Notes: generated by a model not told the origin, from the letters alone. 64,000 nucleotides of DNA from Maratus speciosus (GCA_963932465.1 OZ010788.1:673280484-673344483), one strand, 5' to 3'; numbered from the stretch's first letter, positions 11,590-23,187 are shown. Numbers and translations: made by a program.

Positions 11590-11890
11590 ATTTTTGTCAC
11601 ACTGTGATTTACAATATGGTGGTTTTTTGTCACATATATGACGTGACGTACGTTACATGCAGTGACATAACAGTGACGTTACAATATTTTTTTAATTGCC
11701 GGAAAAATAAAATTTTACAATAAGTAACATGTTTTAAAGAATTTTTATAATTGTTTAAAGTTTTCTAAGAAGTTCACATCTCAGTCACAATGTGACATCA
11801 CTGAGTGGTGGCATTTTAGTCACAGATGTGACGTGACCACAGTGACTTACAGTGACGTCACAATGACGTCACTGTGACCATGCATGCTAT
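11590..11890. repeat. Array of TGACGTCA/TGTGAC motifs, copy 2 (inverted)
   Basis: Contains GTCACAATGTGACATCAC, GATGTGACGTGACCACAGTG and GTGACGTCACAATGACGTCA, ending CTGTGACCATGCATGCTATG. This end is the reverse complement of the start of copy 1 at 6020. The middle 11690-11770 is ordinary AT-rich DNA. Confidence 0.7.
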
Positions 11891-12213
11891 GAGGGTATTA
11901 TGTTATGGCCTCGTTCTGAAATGTGGCACCCTGGACCCCCGCTCTTCCGCGGGTATGCGTGAAGTCTATGGTTGTTCTTGAATCAGAACAGTCTTCAAAC
12001 AGCATAATTAATAGCGATCTAGAACCGCCAACACAGTAACAAAAGTGATAAAATAAATAGCGATACAGCCACAAAAGGAAAAGCCAGAAACATATAAATG
12101 AGCTTTGAGGTTGTTGATGAAATTCAGCACAACATACTTCGGTGAACGTGCTTTTCTACTTTGTTGTTTTTGAAAAAGTTAAGAACAGGAACAAACAGCG
12201 TGGAGAAAATGAC

Positions 12214-12662
12214 TTAAGGGGCTGCTGCACTGAAACTCCCCGATCGCGAAATCCCATGTTAACCTATGGGAAAACTTTGAAGCGCGATGACTCATTACCT
12301 TTATGAGTCATACCTTTATGAATATAAGTGTTAAAATACCGTTTTCACCATCAGAAAGTAGACGTCAGATGTCGATGATGCGCGTTTCTAAAAATTGTCT
12401 CCGTAAATTTTAAGTATTTTTAAAATGATGATAAAATTTAATCTAATGGAAGTTTCAAAGTGTATAGGGATTTTTTATGTACTTAAAGTTTACGGAGACA
12501 GTTTTTAAAAACGCACATCATCGGCATCTGACGTCTACTTTCTGATGGTGAAAACAGTATTTTAATAATTATATTGGGTAATGAGTCATCGCGCTTCAAA
12601 GTTTTTCCTTAGTCTAACATGGGATTTCGCGATCGGGGAGTTCCTGTGCAGCGGAGCCTTAA
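12214..12662. mobile_element. TTAA-bounded foldback element with GATCGCG arms
   Basis: Flanked by TTAA on both sides. Arms of about 190 bp run from GGGGCTGCTGCACTG at the left to its complement at the right, with the shared core CTCCCCGATCGCGAAATCCC and an inner pair AGAAAGTAGACGTCAGATG. Strong hairpin potential; no coding. Confidence 0.75.
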
Positions 12663-12899
12663 AGTTAAAATGAACCATTTTTAACTCTGATATAGATGCT
12701 ATCATCGGTAAACACCAGTGCCAAAAATCTCACTGAATGTAAAGTTTTGTTTTGGTATTAATTAAACGTGTTTTTAATTATCTTTGTTGTATGTGTGTTG
12801 TTTTATTTATTATTCCACTTACACACATTGGGATTACGAATTATTGTTTTCGTTTCGTGCATCCTTCGCTCGAAAATTTGCCTTTTTATTGATGTTAGA

Positions 12900-13498
12900 T
12901 ACAAGGTGGCCACAATTAAAGTGACAGTACACAGGGTGTTCTGTAGCGCGATCTAATAGAGAGAATGACGTCAAATATTGTGAGAAGATTAAACAACACT
13001 TTGACGGAGGATTACGTGAAAAAAATACTTCTAAAAGCCACCGCTAGGGGAATATGTGGCGTTATGTAACAAAAAAGACAGTTTAAAAAGATCCAGAATC
13101 AATACTAAAATCATTAAATGGGCTAAATAAAAGGTAATTTTGTTTCAGTATTGATTATGCATTTTTTTAAACTCTCTTTTTTATTACACAGCACCACATA
13201 TTCCCCTAGCGGAAACTTTTGGAACTAATATTTTTTTCGCAGAATCCTTCGTCCCCCGTCTTGTCTTGTTTAATCTTCTTACAAAATTTGGCGCCATTCT
13301 TTCACTCTCATAGCTGCCAACTTTTACGCTTTTCTCCTACCACTAAAATTTTATTGTAAATATTGTCTTATTCAATCGTCGAAATCTCGGGATTAAACAA
13401 GGCGAAAATATCTATAAAATTTTAGTGGTAGCAAAAAAGCGTAAAAGTTGGCAGCTATGCACTCTGTGTACTGTCAGTTTAATTATGGCCACCGTGTA
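12900..13498. mobile_element. Mariner-type miniature element, interrupted by a nested MITE
   Basis: TA-bounded ends TACAAGGTGGCCACAATTAA and its near-complement at 13473-13498, continuing GTGACAGTACAC. Inner pairs include CATATTCCCCTAGCG near 13195. The 151-bp CATAGCTGCC element has inserted at 13309. Confidence 0.7.
13309..13459. mobile_element. CATAGCTGCC miniature element, copy 1, with 6-bp target duplication
   Basis: Ends CATAGCTGCCAACTTTTACG and its exact complement, immediately flanked on both sides by CACTCT (13303-13308 and 13460-13465). Copies 2 and 3 are at 17770 and 61132. Superfamily not assigned. Confidence 0.75.
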
Positions 13499-13536
13499 CA
13501 TCCTCCTATTAGGTGGGTCGCGAGACCTTTTTTTAC

Positions 13537-13853
13537 TTAACCCTCTCGCTGCGTAATTGTGTTATCAAAATAGCTTCAAAAATTGCGTATTCAATTCCTT
13601 CGCGACGAGCGTCTTTTAAGAATTTTTATTCTTTTGTCACCGGTTTTTCAAAACAAAAATTTACGTCTGATTTAATCGGGAAAATGCTCCGATTAGATAA
13701 GGGAAAATTTTCAATAAAAAGTAACCGGTGGGAATGATCAAGGAGAGTTAATTAGACGGAAAAAATGCATCTCCTATGAAATCTCGGGTTGCGCAAATTT
13801 TGCTACATTTACGTTTCCCGAGAAACTCTCGGGTTGCGCAGCGAGAGGGTTAA
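13537..13853. mobile_element. TTAA-bounded element, family A
   Basis: TTAACCCTCTCGCTGCGTAA at the left, GCGCAGCGAGAGGGTTAA at the right, with internal direct repeats of TCTCGGGTTGCGCA. It sits inside GGTGGGTCGCG sequence that resembles the hAT fragment at 4822. Confidence 0.75.
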
Positions 13854-13859
13854 TGGTGG

Positions 13860-14495
13860 GTCGAGTACCAAAAAATTTCGGGAACCTTTTTAGGGGAAAC
13901 GTGATATTATTGCTAAACCTAAAATATTGAAATTATTCTTATTAAATAACAAATAAATAATTTTATTCGCGTACCTTAAAAAAGCAAAATTTTATTAAAA
14001 ATTTCTTATTGCTGAATTGCAGTTTTAAATGAATATTAAGTAGCATAATCAATACGCCCCCCCCCCCCCCCCTGAAGAGTAAAATCAGTTTCATTTGATC
14101 ATTCTGCCTCTTATGCTTACCCTCATCTCTAAATTAGAAAATTAAATGGTATAACACTATCGTTGAAAAACTAATGACAACATAAACATTTTATAAATCG
14201 ATATTGAAATTCGTAATCTTAGAAATTATGATTTCCACTTCTAATCCCCAGCTGAGGAAATTACAGTGCGGTCAAAAGTCCGTATATACATTTAAAACTT
14301 GTTAAAAAAAAAAAAAAAAAAAAAGAGCGCAGTATCCGAGTGCAGTTTGTAATATAAGACTTTTAGAAGATTGGAATTTTAGTGATAAATGAAAATAAAA
14401 GTTCAAATTTACACCGCTGTCTGACGTTATTTAGATTCACATCATAAATACGCAAAAATTATTATACAAAGGCATTTATTTGAGCTTGAAACTAC
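13860..14495. other. AT-rich sequence with homopolymer runs
   Basis: A C run near 14056-14072 and an A run near 14304-14324. No gene or element ends seen. Confidence 0.5.
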
Positions 14496-15170
14496 CAGGA
14501 CCTGATTAATGAACGGGCCTCTGGGGCCTCGGCCCTGGGCCCACCCATTTCAGGAGCCCACAAATTTGTGTGTATTTTCTCACAATTTAAGTTTTTCCAC
14601 TGTTTGCATTTTATATTTTGATCCCTGACATAAAAACAAAGTTTTACTGTAATAAAAAACCTCCGTATTTAATTTTTCTGTAAAAGTCCTTTTCAATCTG
14701 AGAGTACCTGTAATTTTCAAAACTTGCCGTATCCAGAAAATCAAATTTGGGGAAAATGCCAAAAACTGCATATTGTATCTATTGGTTTCAATATAAACGA
14801 GGATTTTACAATGCCAGAACCATAGTTTAAAATGATTACTAGACTGTTAGGAAAAACACAATTTTTATGATTTTGGATAAGGCGAGTTTTGAAAAAGACG
14901 TCCTCATTTATTCTGCAACATAAACTGTGGATCATAAATGTTTGTGAACTATACAAATGCTTATTTGAGAAAGTGGACGGTAATTCATTTTCTTGATTAT
15001 TCTTGTAAGTTAAATTTTTTTTGTAAACTTGAAACTTTCACCCAAACAACTTTTTCAACCCATTAAATAAACCTACTTTTTTTCTGAAAGTGTCACAGGG
15101 AATGGGGAGGTAGGGGGGGGGGACTTTCTAATAGGCCCTGGGCCCAACTTCATCTTGATCGGGCTCAGGC
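14496..15170. mobile_element. Probable hAT-like remnant with GGGCC-rich ends
   Basis: GC-rich end blocks (GGGCCTC...GGCCCTGGGCCC left; GGCCCTGGGCCC...GATCGGGCTCAGG right) enclose AT-rich filler. AAACTAC lies directly outside both ends (14489-14495 and 15171-15177), a likely target duplication of at least 7 bp. Confidence 0.5.
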
Positions 15171-15370
15171 AAACTACTATATCCTACATTCTAAAGCTCA
15201 AATAAATATCTGTTTTCTAATTTCAATATAAATGGGCGATTCTCCAATATGAGAGTACTTTTCCCTCTGTGATTTAGGGGAAAATAAAAGATAAATTTAA
15301 TTTTTCTTTTTTTTTTACAAACAGATAATACATAAGATTGTGAGTAATGCACAATATTCTGGCATAAACT

Positions 15371-15590
15371 TTAGCACATTCACAGCAAAAATTTAAAGTA
15401 AGAATTTTGAAATTTCTTGTTGAAAGTCGTTTACCACCACAAATTCAGAAAAGTAAATTTCGCTTTACTAATACAGCGAAATTTCTGCCAATAAATAAGG
15501 CAATTTTTTTTAAATTCTAAAATAGTGGTGACAAAGTAATTAATAAATTAAAGCCACGAATATACTCGTGGTTGGCAGAAAATGGGTTAA
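15371..15590 (+). mobile_element. TTAA-type miniature element, family E
   Basis: Closely matches the copy at 26963-27178, including AGTAAGAATTTT, AATACAGCGAAATTTCTGCC and the hairpin CCACGAATATACTCGTGG. Right end is intact (GGGTTAA); left end is decayed (TTAGCACATTC). Confidence 0.65.
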
Positions 15591-15885
15591 ACAGTATTTA
15601 TCTCTAACACACCTACATCTATTTTATAATTTATTCCATTCAATTCTAACCAGAAATTTCGCCCTAAAGTTATTTAAATAAAAAGTAAATGAAACTAACA
15701 AGGAGAGGGCCACCCTTGTTAATCACAGATTTTGATTATTTTAATATATGTTGTAGAGTAGAGACCCCTTAGTGTCAGGTTCAACGGATTTTATCCAACA
15801 CTCCTTAGTTCTTAAGAAACCGGGGGGTCTAATAATAGTGCACAACATAAATACTTACATTGCAACCGCAATCATAGGTTGGTCG

Positions 15886-15945
15886 TAGCTCAGTTGGTAC
15901 GGCGTTCGCTGGTTGATCTGCGGGCCCGTGTTCGGTACCCGAACG
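15886..15945 (+). ncRNA. tRNA-like pol III promoter block (left arm), probably non-functional
   Basis: GTCGTAGCTCAGTTGGTACG resembles the D-arm half of a tRNA. The T-arm region reads GTGTTCGGTACCCG, departing from the GGTTCGANNCC consensus, and no convincing anticodon stem forms. Confidence 0.4.
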
Positions 15946-16529
15946 CGCAACGCCAGTTTTTCTAATTTTTTGTTTTATAAATATACTTGTAATTATAATT
16001 TAATAATTTCAATTACAAATTTTAATATCATACACTAATTATAATGTTAACAAACTTAAATTTATCATTTTTTATTTTTAAACTATTATTTCTCATCCTT
16101 TAAAGAGGTTTAAAAAGAAATTGGATCTATTATTGAATGATAAAATTTCCAAAATCATGACAAAATCTGTTGTGGTGCCATCTAGTTATGATAAAATAAA
16201 AGAATATTTAAATGAAATAAAAATAAAAGCAGAAAGAAGATACTTCCTTTGTTAAAGCAATGCGTAAATGATGTTTCTTTAAAATCACGAATTGACACAA
16301 TAGCTCAATATCATTGCATCGATAAAGAATATATGAAATACATTTAAAAGTGATTTTTAAAAAATTAACAGTTTTATGATGTTTTACAACTATTTAGTTA
16401 AAAGTAAAAAATTAAATAGGTTAAAATTATAATTGATATACAATATTATAAATTTTAATTGACAATGAGATTATTAATTATTCTTACAAGTATTATCTAT
16501 AAAACAAAAAATGAGAAAAACAAGTGTAG

Positions 16530-16600
16530 CGCATTCAGGTATCGAACCCGGGCCCGCGGGTAAGCCGGCAAACGCCATACCAACTGAGCTACGACCAACC
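16530..16600 (-). ncRNA. tRNA-like pol III promoter block (right arm)
   Basis: The minus strand carries TAGCTCAGTTGG and GGTTCGATACC at tRNA spacing. Better preserved than the left copy, yet the anticodon arm is still not a clean 5-bp stem. More likely an internal promoter of the repeat than a real tRNA. Confidence 0.45.
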
Positions 16601-16777
16601 TATCGTTACGTTTGCAAAGTAAGTATTTAAGTTGTGTACTATTATTAGACCCCCGGTTTCTCAAGAACTATGTACCGTTGGATAAAATCCGCTGAACCTG
16701 ACACTAAGGGGTCTCTACCCTACAACATATATTAAAATAATCAAAATCTGTGATTAACAAGGTTGGCCCTCTCCTTG

Positions 16778-17373
16778 TAAGTTCAATAAATATTTTCAAT
16801 AGTTTGAGAAAAAAATTCTAGTTTATATCTGGTGTATAAGAAAATTACTATAAAATACTGGTGTCCAGAGCATTTGGAGACTACGCTCTCATAGGTTGAA
16901 CATTACCTATTGAACTTCTTTGTGTGACTGCGTAAGTGTGTGTAGGCGTAAGAAAGTAAAATTTGCTTCGTGAGAAAATTAATTCGACAGGGAATTTTTC
17001 AAAAGAAACCCGAAGGGGTCGACTTTATTTGAAAACGACAACCTAATAATAAAAATCAAAAATATTAAAAAAAAATTGTAAATAATCTTATTTTACTCAT
17101 ATCTAACATTCTGAAGAAACTTTTGGATAACGCTCTGGAAGAAATCATGAAATTTAATTTGCACTTCAAAAGATAATGAAACAAAACTGCGCTAAAAGAA
17201 CATTGAAATAAATTCGCTAAAATGACATGAGATCTCCAAACATTACATAGTAAAATAATCTGTGAATTTTGTTTTCAATATGTGTTATTTTTGTATACCG
17301 AAAGTCCTTAACTACCTTTAACTTTTCCAATTATATTTAGTTAAAAAAAAAAATATGCACAGTTTATTTTGTA
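16778..17373. other. AT-rich sequence, nothing recognised
   Basis: No element ends or coding signals seen. Confidence 0.45.
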
Positions 17374-17598
17374 TATGGCTAATTCCATGAAAACTTGTCA
17401 TGTCTGTCACACAGCTGAAAATCGTTATGCTTGTTGGCTACCCGTACTTTAGAACGGAAAAATGTGACTTATTTTATCTGAGATATCTCATCAATTGAAT
17501 AAGGCGAATCAAGCTTTTCGAAAATAACGGTGGCCAACAAGCATGGTGATTTTCAGCTGTGTGACAGACATGACAAGTTTTCATGGAATTAGCCATAT
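17374..17598. mobile_element. TA-bounded miniature element (ATGGCTAATTCCATG ends)
   Basis: About 75-base arms: ATGGCTAATTCCATGAAAAC and its complement, continuing TTGTCATGTCTGTCACACAG. TA at both outer ends suggests the Tc1/mariner group. Confidence 0.7.
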
Positions 17599-17769
17599 AT
17601 AAACCAAACTGGCATAAAATATATTGGTGATTTTAATTGATAGGGAACGCGCATGGGGTATTTTGAAAAGTTCTTCCTAACGCTTAAAATATTCAGGAAA
17701 ATTCCTTATTTTTATCCAGAATTTTTTTTTTAATTTCTTGTATGTTACATATATCAAATAATGCATATA

Positions 17770-17930
17770 CATAGCTGTCAACTTGTACGGATTTTTCTTA
17801 CCACTACAATTTTGCAGAAATTTTGGACTTATTTAAACGTTAAAATTGCTTGAATTTCGGTGATTCGATTAGCTAAAATTTTCTATTAAATTTTAGTGGT
17901 ATGAAAAATCCGTACAAGTTGGCAGCTATG
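17770..17930. mobile_element. CATAGCTGCC miniature element, copy 2, with 6-bp target duplication
   Basis: Ends CATAGCTGTCAACTTGTACG / CGTACAAGTTGGCAGCTATG, flanked by CATATA at 17764-17769 and 17931-17936. Confidence 0.75.
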
Positions 17931-17939
17931 CATATAGTG

Positions 17940-18690
17940 TGACCTTGAATAGCATTTAAAGTGAAATAAAAAAAAAACAATAAAATAATGAGTTTGAAAG
18001 TTCTTTGTCCACTTAGTCCTAAACGACCCTTGTTCAAATCCTGGCATGGACACTTTTTTCATTCAGTAGTGAAACTACAACTCATATTAGAATTTAGTTA
18101 TTATTCCTACCTTACATGTGTATATTTGAATAAGTAATTTAAATATATTGTAGTGTGTGCTGTGTGGTTACGTTACAATACATTAATTTTTACGCATGAC
18201 AATAAATTATATCATCTCAATCTTTCAAATAGACATGCAGACAAAAACAAAACAAACAAAATGAGTACCAAAAAGATATGTAGTTAAAAGAAAACACAAT
18301 CATTGTGTTCTAATTACTGAATTTCGATTTTTTTTGGTTTATATTTTAAAACAAAATTCATAGTAATGTCTTTATTAAATAAATTTAATAACAAAATAAC
18401 CTGCAATATAATTGCCAAGCCTACCAGCAAAAGTAATGTATAAATACAAAAAGTAATAACATCATAAATTAACTAATTGACAATTTCTTTTTTCTTGATA
18501 CAATATACTAAAAATAGAGAGAAAATACTACTTTTACCATACTAAAATGTCTGTCTTTCATTATCGAAAAATACCTGCCAATTAATAAAGCTTAATTATA
18601 CTTAGAAATTAGTGGTGTTCGACAGCTTGTAGTAACAGCATAAGAAAACTCCTTTTGCACGAGCTGTTCTTGTCAAAAACTGTTAAGGAA
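17940..18690. other. AT-rich sequence, nothing recognised
   Basis: Only AT-rich filler. AAGTAATGTATAAATA near 18430 also occurs near 61343, upstream of the second copy of the segment described at 18970. Confidence 0.4.
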
Positions 18691-18962
18691 TTAACCCTCT
18701 GGCAGTCTTGGAAAAGGGCAAAATTGTAATGTTGTTTTCTCTGCATTTTGTTTTAAAAGCTAATAAAAGATGATTCTTTCAACATTTTATAAAAAACTAA
18801 ATAACGAATATGAATGAAATCCTTGGAAGTATTAATCATTCTTCAGTGTATTAAAAATGCATTAAATTAATAGAATTATATTACTTTAAGTATTGCTTGT
18901 ATTGCAGTGAAACCTGGAGCTTAGTGAACGTATTAACACGGGCTTAACAGTGAGGGGGTTAA
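18691..18962. mobile_element. TTAA-bounded miniature element (TTAACCCTCTGGCAG left end)
   Basis: TTAACCCTCTGGCAGTCTTG at the left and CTTAACAGTGAGGGGGTTAA at the right. The terminal inverted repeat is short and imperfect. Non-coding. Confidence 0.55.
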
Positions 18963-18969
18963 AAAGAAA

Positions 18970-19480
18970 AGTATAATTGAAATTTCAAATGCACTGCCGT
19001 TGACAGACACATCTGAAAGCCATGCGTCAAATATAACGCAATATTTTAAGTATCATATTGACTATTTTGTACAGGTTTACAAATAAAGAATAATCCTATT
19101 CCTGAAGCATTCGCATTTGTTAATACAATAAACATTCTTTAACAACTATGCATAACAAATCTGTGTTTTCATTAAAAGCAAATACTTGAAAAGTTATCTT
19201 AAGATTAATTACAACCATTCGAGTACAAATAATTATAATTGTTTTAGAATATCTCAACAAAGGTAACAATATAGCAGAAGCATGTGTAAAATTCATTTCT
19301 ATAATTTTTCAGAGATATGATAACAAGCATTTTAACGGCGCATTGTTCACACTTAATTCAAGTATTTTTAGAAATACTTCTGAAATTAAGCAATGAATTA
19401 TCTTTTCAAAAATGAATCATTTAATTAAAACTTTTGTTCTGGCAATTATATATTTTTCACTTTAATGATAAAGGTGACCA
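18970..19480 (+). repeat. Dispersed segment, copy 1 (second copy at 61390)
   Basis: Roughly 450 bases align with 61390-61860 in the same orientation, sharing AAATTTCAAATGCACTGCCG, ATGCATAACAAATCTGTGTT and GTTATCTTAAGATTAATT. A ~65-codon frame is open in both copies, but most differences change amino acids, so it does not behave like a gene. Confidence 0.65.
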
Positions 19481-20125
19481 CCTTTATCATAGGAAATAAA
19501 ATTGTGTATTTTTCTTGTCTGAAAATTAGAAGAAATGCTCTGTTTGGCAATTTGCGTCGGGCGCTCGTCTTTTCGCGCAAAATGCTCGAAAGTAAATAAA
19601 ATCACGTGAAAAAGGGAATTCTGCTTTTTCAGAATTTAGTGTCACCCCCGATGAAAAAAAATATATATGTATATAAATATAGATAGCACAAAACATATTT
19701 CAGTTTTAAGACTTAAAACACATGTGTTTATTTTACATAAAATGACGTCTTTCGCATCTGGAGGAAGAATTCCTTTTTTACGATTTAGTCTTAAACAACA
19801 TCTACAGAAAGTATGCATAGGACGTCACTATCGCTAAATAATACACAGATCCTAAAAAAGAGATGTTATACTTCATGAAACTCGACAAAAAAAAATCTGC
19901 TATCTCATGATTCATAGGCCTTCATTTGTTTGTAATATTAATACAGATACTTAAAATTAAATTTAGTTTATAATAGCTCCCTGTTTTACCAGAAATCATT
20001 CCTTTATATTTTTTTTTTTTTCAAAATACATTTCTTAATTATATTTTTTTTCAGTTGTTATGGGGAAATGGCAAATTGATAAAGATATAATTACCATTTT
20101 CCAACTATTTTTCCTTTGCTTTCTA

Positions 20126-20310
20126 CAAAAATGGAGTACTTGCGTTGCCAACATTAAACATATAGTACTAAAAAGTACAAAAAAAAATTAATATCTCAAA
20201 ATAAATGGAGATGCAGTTTTCAAACAAATTGCATTTAAAAGTGTTTTCTTTTCCCAATACGACGGTATAAAAATTGAAAATGTCCGATACTTTGAAGTTT
20301 AAAAAATTGC
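20126..20310 (+). repeat. Dispersed AT-rich repeat (copy also at 29870)
   Basis: Shares with 29870-30050 the run GTTGCCANNATTA, AAAAAAAAATTAAT, GATGCAGTTTTCAAACAAAT and TACGACGGTATAAAA. Origin unknown. Confidence 0.5.
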
Positions 20311-20469
20311 AGTAGAGTATTTAACAGTACAATGATACATCTGTTTTGTTTAACGGCTGGCTTCTACAACGGAACGTTATTTTTTGAGACGACACTTTAA
20401 TTGCTGGCCGAAAAAAAATAGCATGAAGGGGGGCTAATAAGAAAAAATGCAACACATCACCTTGATTCA

Positions 20470-21125
20470 GTCACAAAGTATACAATATGAACTTTAAAAA
20501 GCTCACTGTTTTACTTAAAAGGTGACAAAGATAATAAAGTAGCAATCAAGTATGTAACGACGCCCTATCATTACAATATTGCCAATACTATATGACTAAA
20601 TATCTTGAAAAAAAATTCCTGAAAACTTCTGCAAAGTAACGTAAACGTAACTTTGCAGAAAAAGTAACGCAAAGTAACGTATTATTTTGCAAAACTTCTG
20701 CAAAGTAATGAATGGTACAGCATTGAAATATTTTCCTCTATGCAAATTTAATCTGAAACAGTGCTACTTCTACTGTCCATCTACGCATTTAAAAATGAAA
20801 GTGACGTATGAGAACAAAGTGATGTAATAAAAACAAATGAAACTGAAGAGAAAAAAAATGTCTACATACGTTCAATCAAGGCAATGCTACTTCTATTTCC
20901 CTCTACTTTAGTAATTTTTTGCTCTCCCATTTCAAACGAAGTGACGTATTTGTGTGAATGGAACATTATAAAAATATTCTCTGAGGATAGCCGCGGGAAA
21001 TGCAGGCCGAAAATTCCAAGAAATTGAAAAATAAAATTAATATTTTTAAGTTGCAGCATCTATTTTATTATTTTAAGTAAAACTGTGAGCTTTTTAAAGT
21101 TCATACTGTGTATTCTGTGCTCGAA
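20470..21125. mobile_element. Inverted-repeat element, ~650 bp
   Basis: The block TGAACTTTAAAAAGCTCACTGTTTTACTTA near 20487 pairs with its complement near 21080. An inner direct repeat of GCAAAGTAACG and a duplicated TGCTACTTCTA...GTGACGTAT block lie between. Termini not defined. Confidence 0.45.
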
Positions 21126-21481
21126 AGACCATCATATTTTACAGATTTGTTTACTGGGATTCCGCAATTAAACTTGACTGATCTTTTATTAGGTAGACGA
21201 AGGTATCATTACCTTCATCATGAAAAAAGGTATCATATTACCTTTTTTAAAAAAGATTTGGAGAATGCACTTTAAGGAGGCCTTCCTAGTTAGATCATAA
21301 CTAGGGTTACAAATGTCCAATTTCAGAAGGTACCACGTGTGACATTGAGAATAGCTCTCATACGTCGCTTGATATTATGCATAGCATCTGAAAAGATTTT
21401 CAATGTCCAGTCTTGCCGCATCTGCCGGATTTTTTATTTAGAAATATTGAATTCACACCAGAAAATTTTGACTTTCAATAT

Positions 21482-21695
21482 TTAACCCTTTCAGGGACAA
21501 ACAATAATGTCTCTGTAACATGGAATTCTCACCGGAATAATCGAAAAATTTTATTTTAAAATAAGGAAAAGCAATTTTTCAATATTCCCCTCCCCCCCAA
21601 AAAAAGTTAAAAATATAAAATTTGGTTTAAAGTTTCTGTTGCGAATCTTAAATTAGGGGGGATACAATATATCCCACCGCCCCTGAAGGGGTTAA
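21482..21695 (+). mobile_element. TTAA-type miniature element, family B
   Basis: Bounded by TTAACCCTTTCAGGGACAAA and CCCCTGAAGGGGTTAA, same interior as 431, 4971 and 62910. Confidence 0.75.
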
Positions 21696-21801
21696 AGCTC
21701 AAATAACTATTAAAACTTACTGGTGAGAGTTCGGAATGCCTAAATAAAAAGCCAGCCAGATGCGGCAACAGTGCCAGTGTCCGTTCTCTCACTGGATGGC
21801 T

Positions 21802-21995
21802 TTAACCCTTTAACGGCCAGTGTCCACAAAAAGAACACCTAATTTTAAGTGTACTGGCACACAGAATATTTAATTAAACATTTCCTTTTATAAAGAACGG
21901 GAAAATAAGCACTTATTTTCTAAAATTATTCGTTTGTAAATCCTGGTGTCTGTCCTTCATTTTACAAATGGAATTACTCCACGCCAGAAAAGAAC
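21802..21995 (+). mobile_element. TTAA-type miniature element, family C, right end lost
   Basis: Starts TTAACCCTTTAACGGCCAGT and follows the family C interior. It runs into CTCTCGCTGCG of the next element before its own terminal TTAA. Confidence 0.65.
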
Positions 21996-22007
21996 AGAAA
22001 AGCCTCT

Positions 22008-22938
22008 CGCTGCGTACTTTTTTTAAAAATCAAAATAGGTTAAAAAAGTGCGCGTTTTTTTTATTACATATTTCAAATCTATATATATTTTAGAGTTTAA
22101 ATATCTAAACATTTTTTGTAAAAGAGTTTAGGATCTTAGATGGGATAAGATATTAGAAATCAGGCTAAATCAGGGCTGTCACTGGAGACTATTTTTCAAT
22201 TCCTACTATTAGTTCACACTCTCCCTATATTTATTTATTTATTTATTTATATATCTTGTTCAAATTTTCAGTCGTTAATAAAATACTTATTATTCATCCT
22301 ATCAAGTTGAAATAAAATTTTTAAACTTGTACTGGATGACAATTGTTGTTAACAAAGTTTTATCCGATATTAATTCATTAATTAAATTTTAATTAATTAA
22401 ATTTAGTTTTACAGGGGAGACAAAATGGCGGCCATTGGTTATTGAACAGCATTTAATGCATCTTCATATCTATAAGGGGATTACCATAGGGAGGACCCTG
22501 TTCTGTCGCCAAATACCGCCAAAAGGGACGCCAAACTTGGCGATATCTCTAATATTTCGCCAAATTCCCATAGACATCCATTGTAAACCTACTTGCTTAT
22601 AGAAAATCAACCAATTGAGATATTTTAATGCAACAAAAACTAATATTAGCTTAAGGAATTCTATTAAATTTTTCTTTGATGATCTAAGTAGGAACTGACT
22701 TTAAAAACAAAATTTTTATATTACTTGTTATATTCTCGCACCACTATTTTAAGAAAATCAATTTGGCAGTATATTTCTCTTTTAGATTGAATTTTCTGTA
22801 TTTAAAAAGTGGTCCGAGTTGAATTAAAAAATAGTCGTTAGTGGAAAAAATGAATCCCCTAGGAGTTCTCAGGTTACGCAAATTTTGCTACTTTTACGTT
22901 GCCCGAGGAAATCTCGGGTTGCGCAGCGAGAGGATTAA
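22008..22938. mobile_element. TTAA-type element, family A, with nested insertion
   Basis: Left end is broken (CCTCTCGCTGCGTAC); right end is complete (GCGCAGCGAGAGGATTAA). A CAGGGCTGTCACTGGAGACT block at 22174 and its partner AATAGTCGTTAGTGG near 22830 enclose AT-rich filler with a (TTTA)n microsatellite, as in the 2495 copy and the element at 29591. Confidence 0.55.
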
Positions 22939-23187
22939 TGGCGACAGGCAGTAGCTTTTGGACCACTAAAATACGAACTTTTGGTGACAAATGAAGCTAT
23001 TCTGGTAAAAATAAATCACAAAAAATATCTGTATGAAAAATATTAATATAATTGCTAAACAGTGTACAAAGGGAAACTATACAACACATTTAAAATCTAC
23101 ATGATATTAAAATACATGACATTTAAGCATTGAAATGATATTAAAAAAACTTTCCGACATACTTGGTCTTTTTCAAGGGATATTAGA

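Larger units (their letters stand above)
15699..16777. mobile_element. 1.08 kb element with ~240-bp inverted repeats, each containing tRNA-like A and B boxes
   Basis: Ends CAAGGAGAGGGCCA / TGGCCCTCTCCTTG. The arms pair for roughly 250 bases (for example TGTTGTAGAGTAGAGACCCC against GGGGTCTCTACCCTACAACA). Each arm has an inward-pointing pol III-type promoter. Left, plus strand: A box TAGCTCAGTTGG near 15886-15897 and a worn B box GTTCGGTACC. Right, minus strand: A box at 16580-16591 and a perfect B box GGTTCGATACC at 16538-16548. The 570-bp AT-rich middle shows no transposase. Confidence 0.7.
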
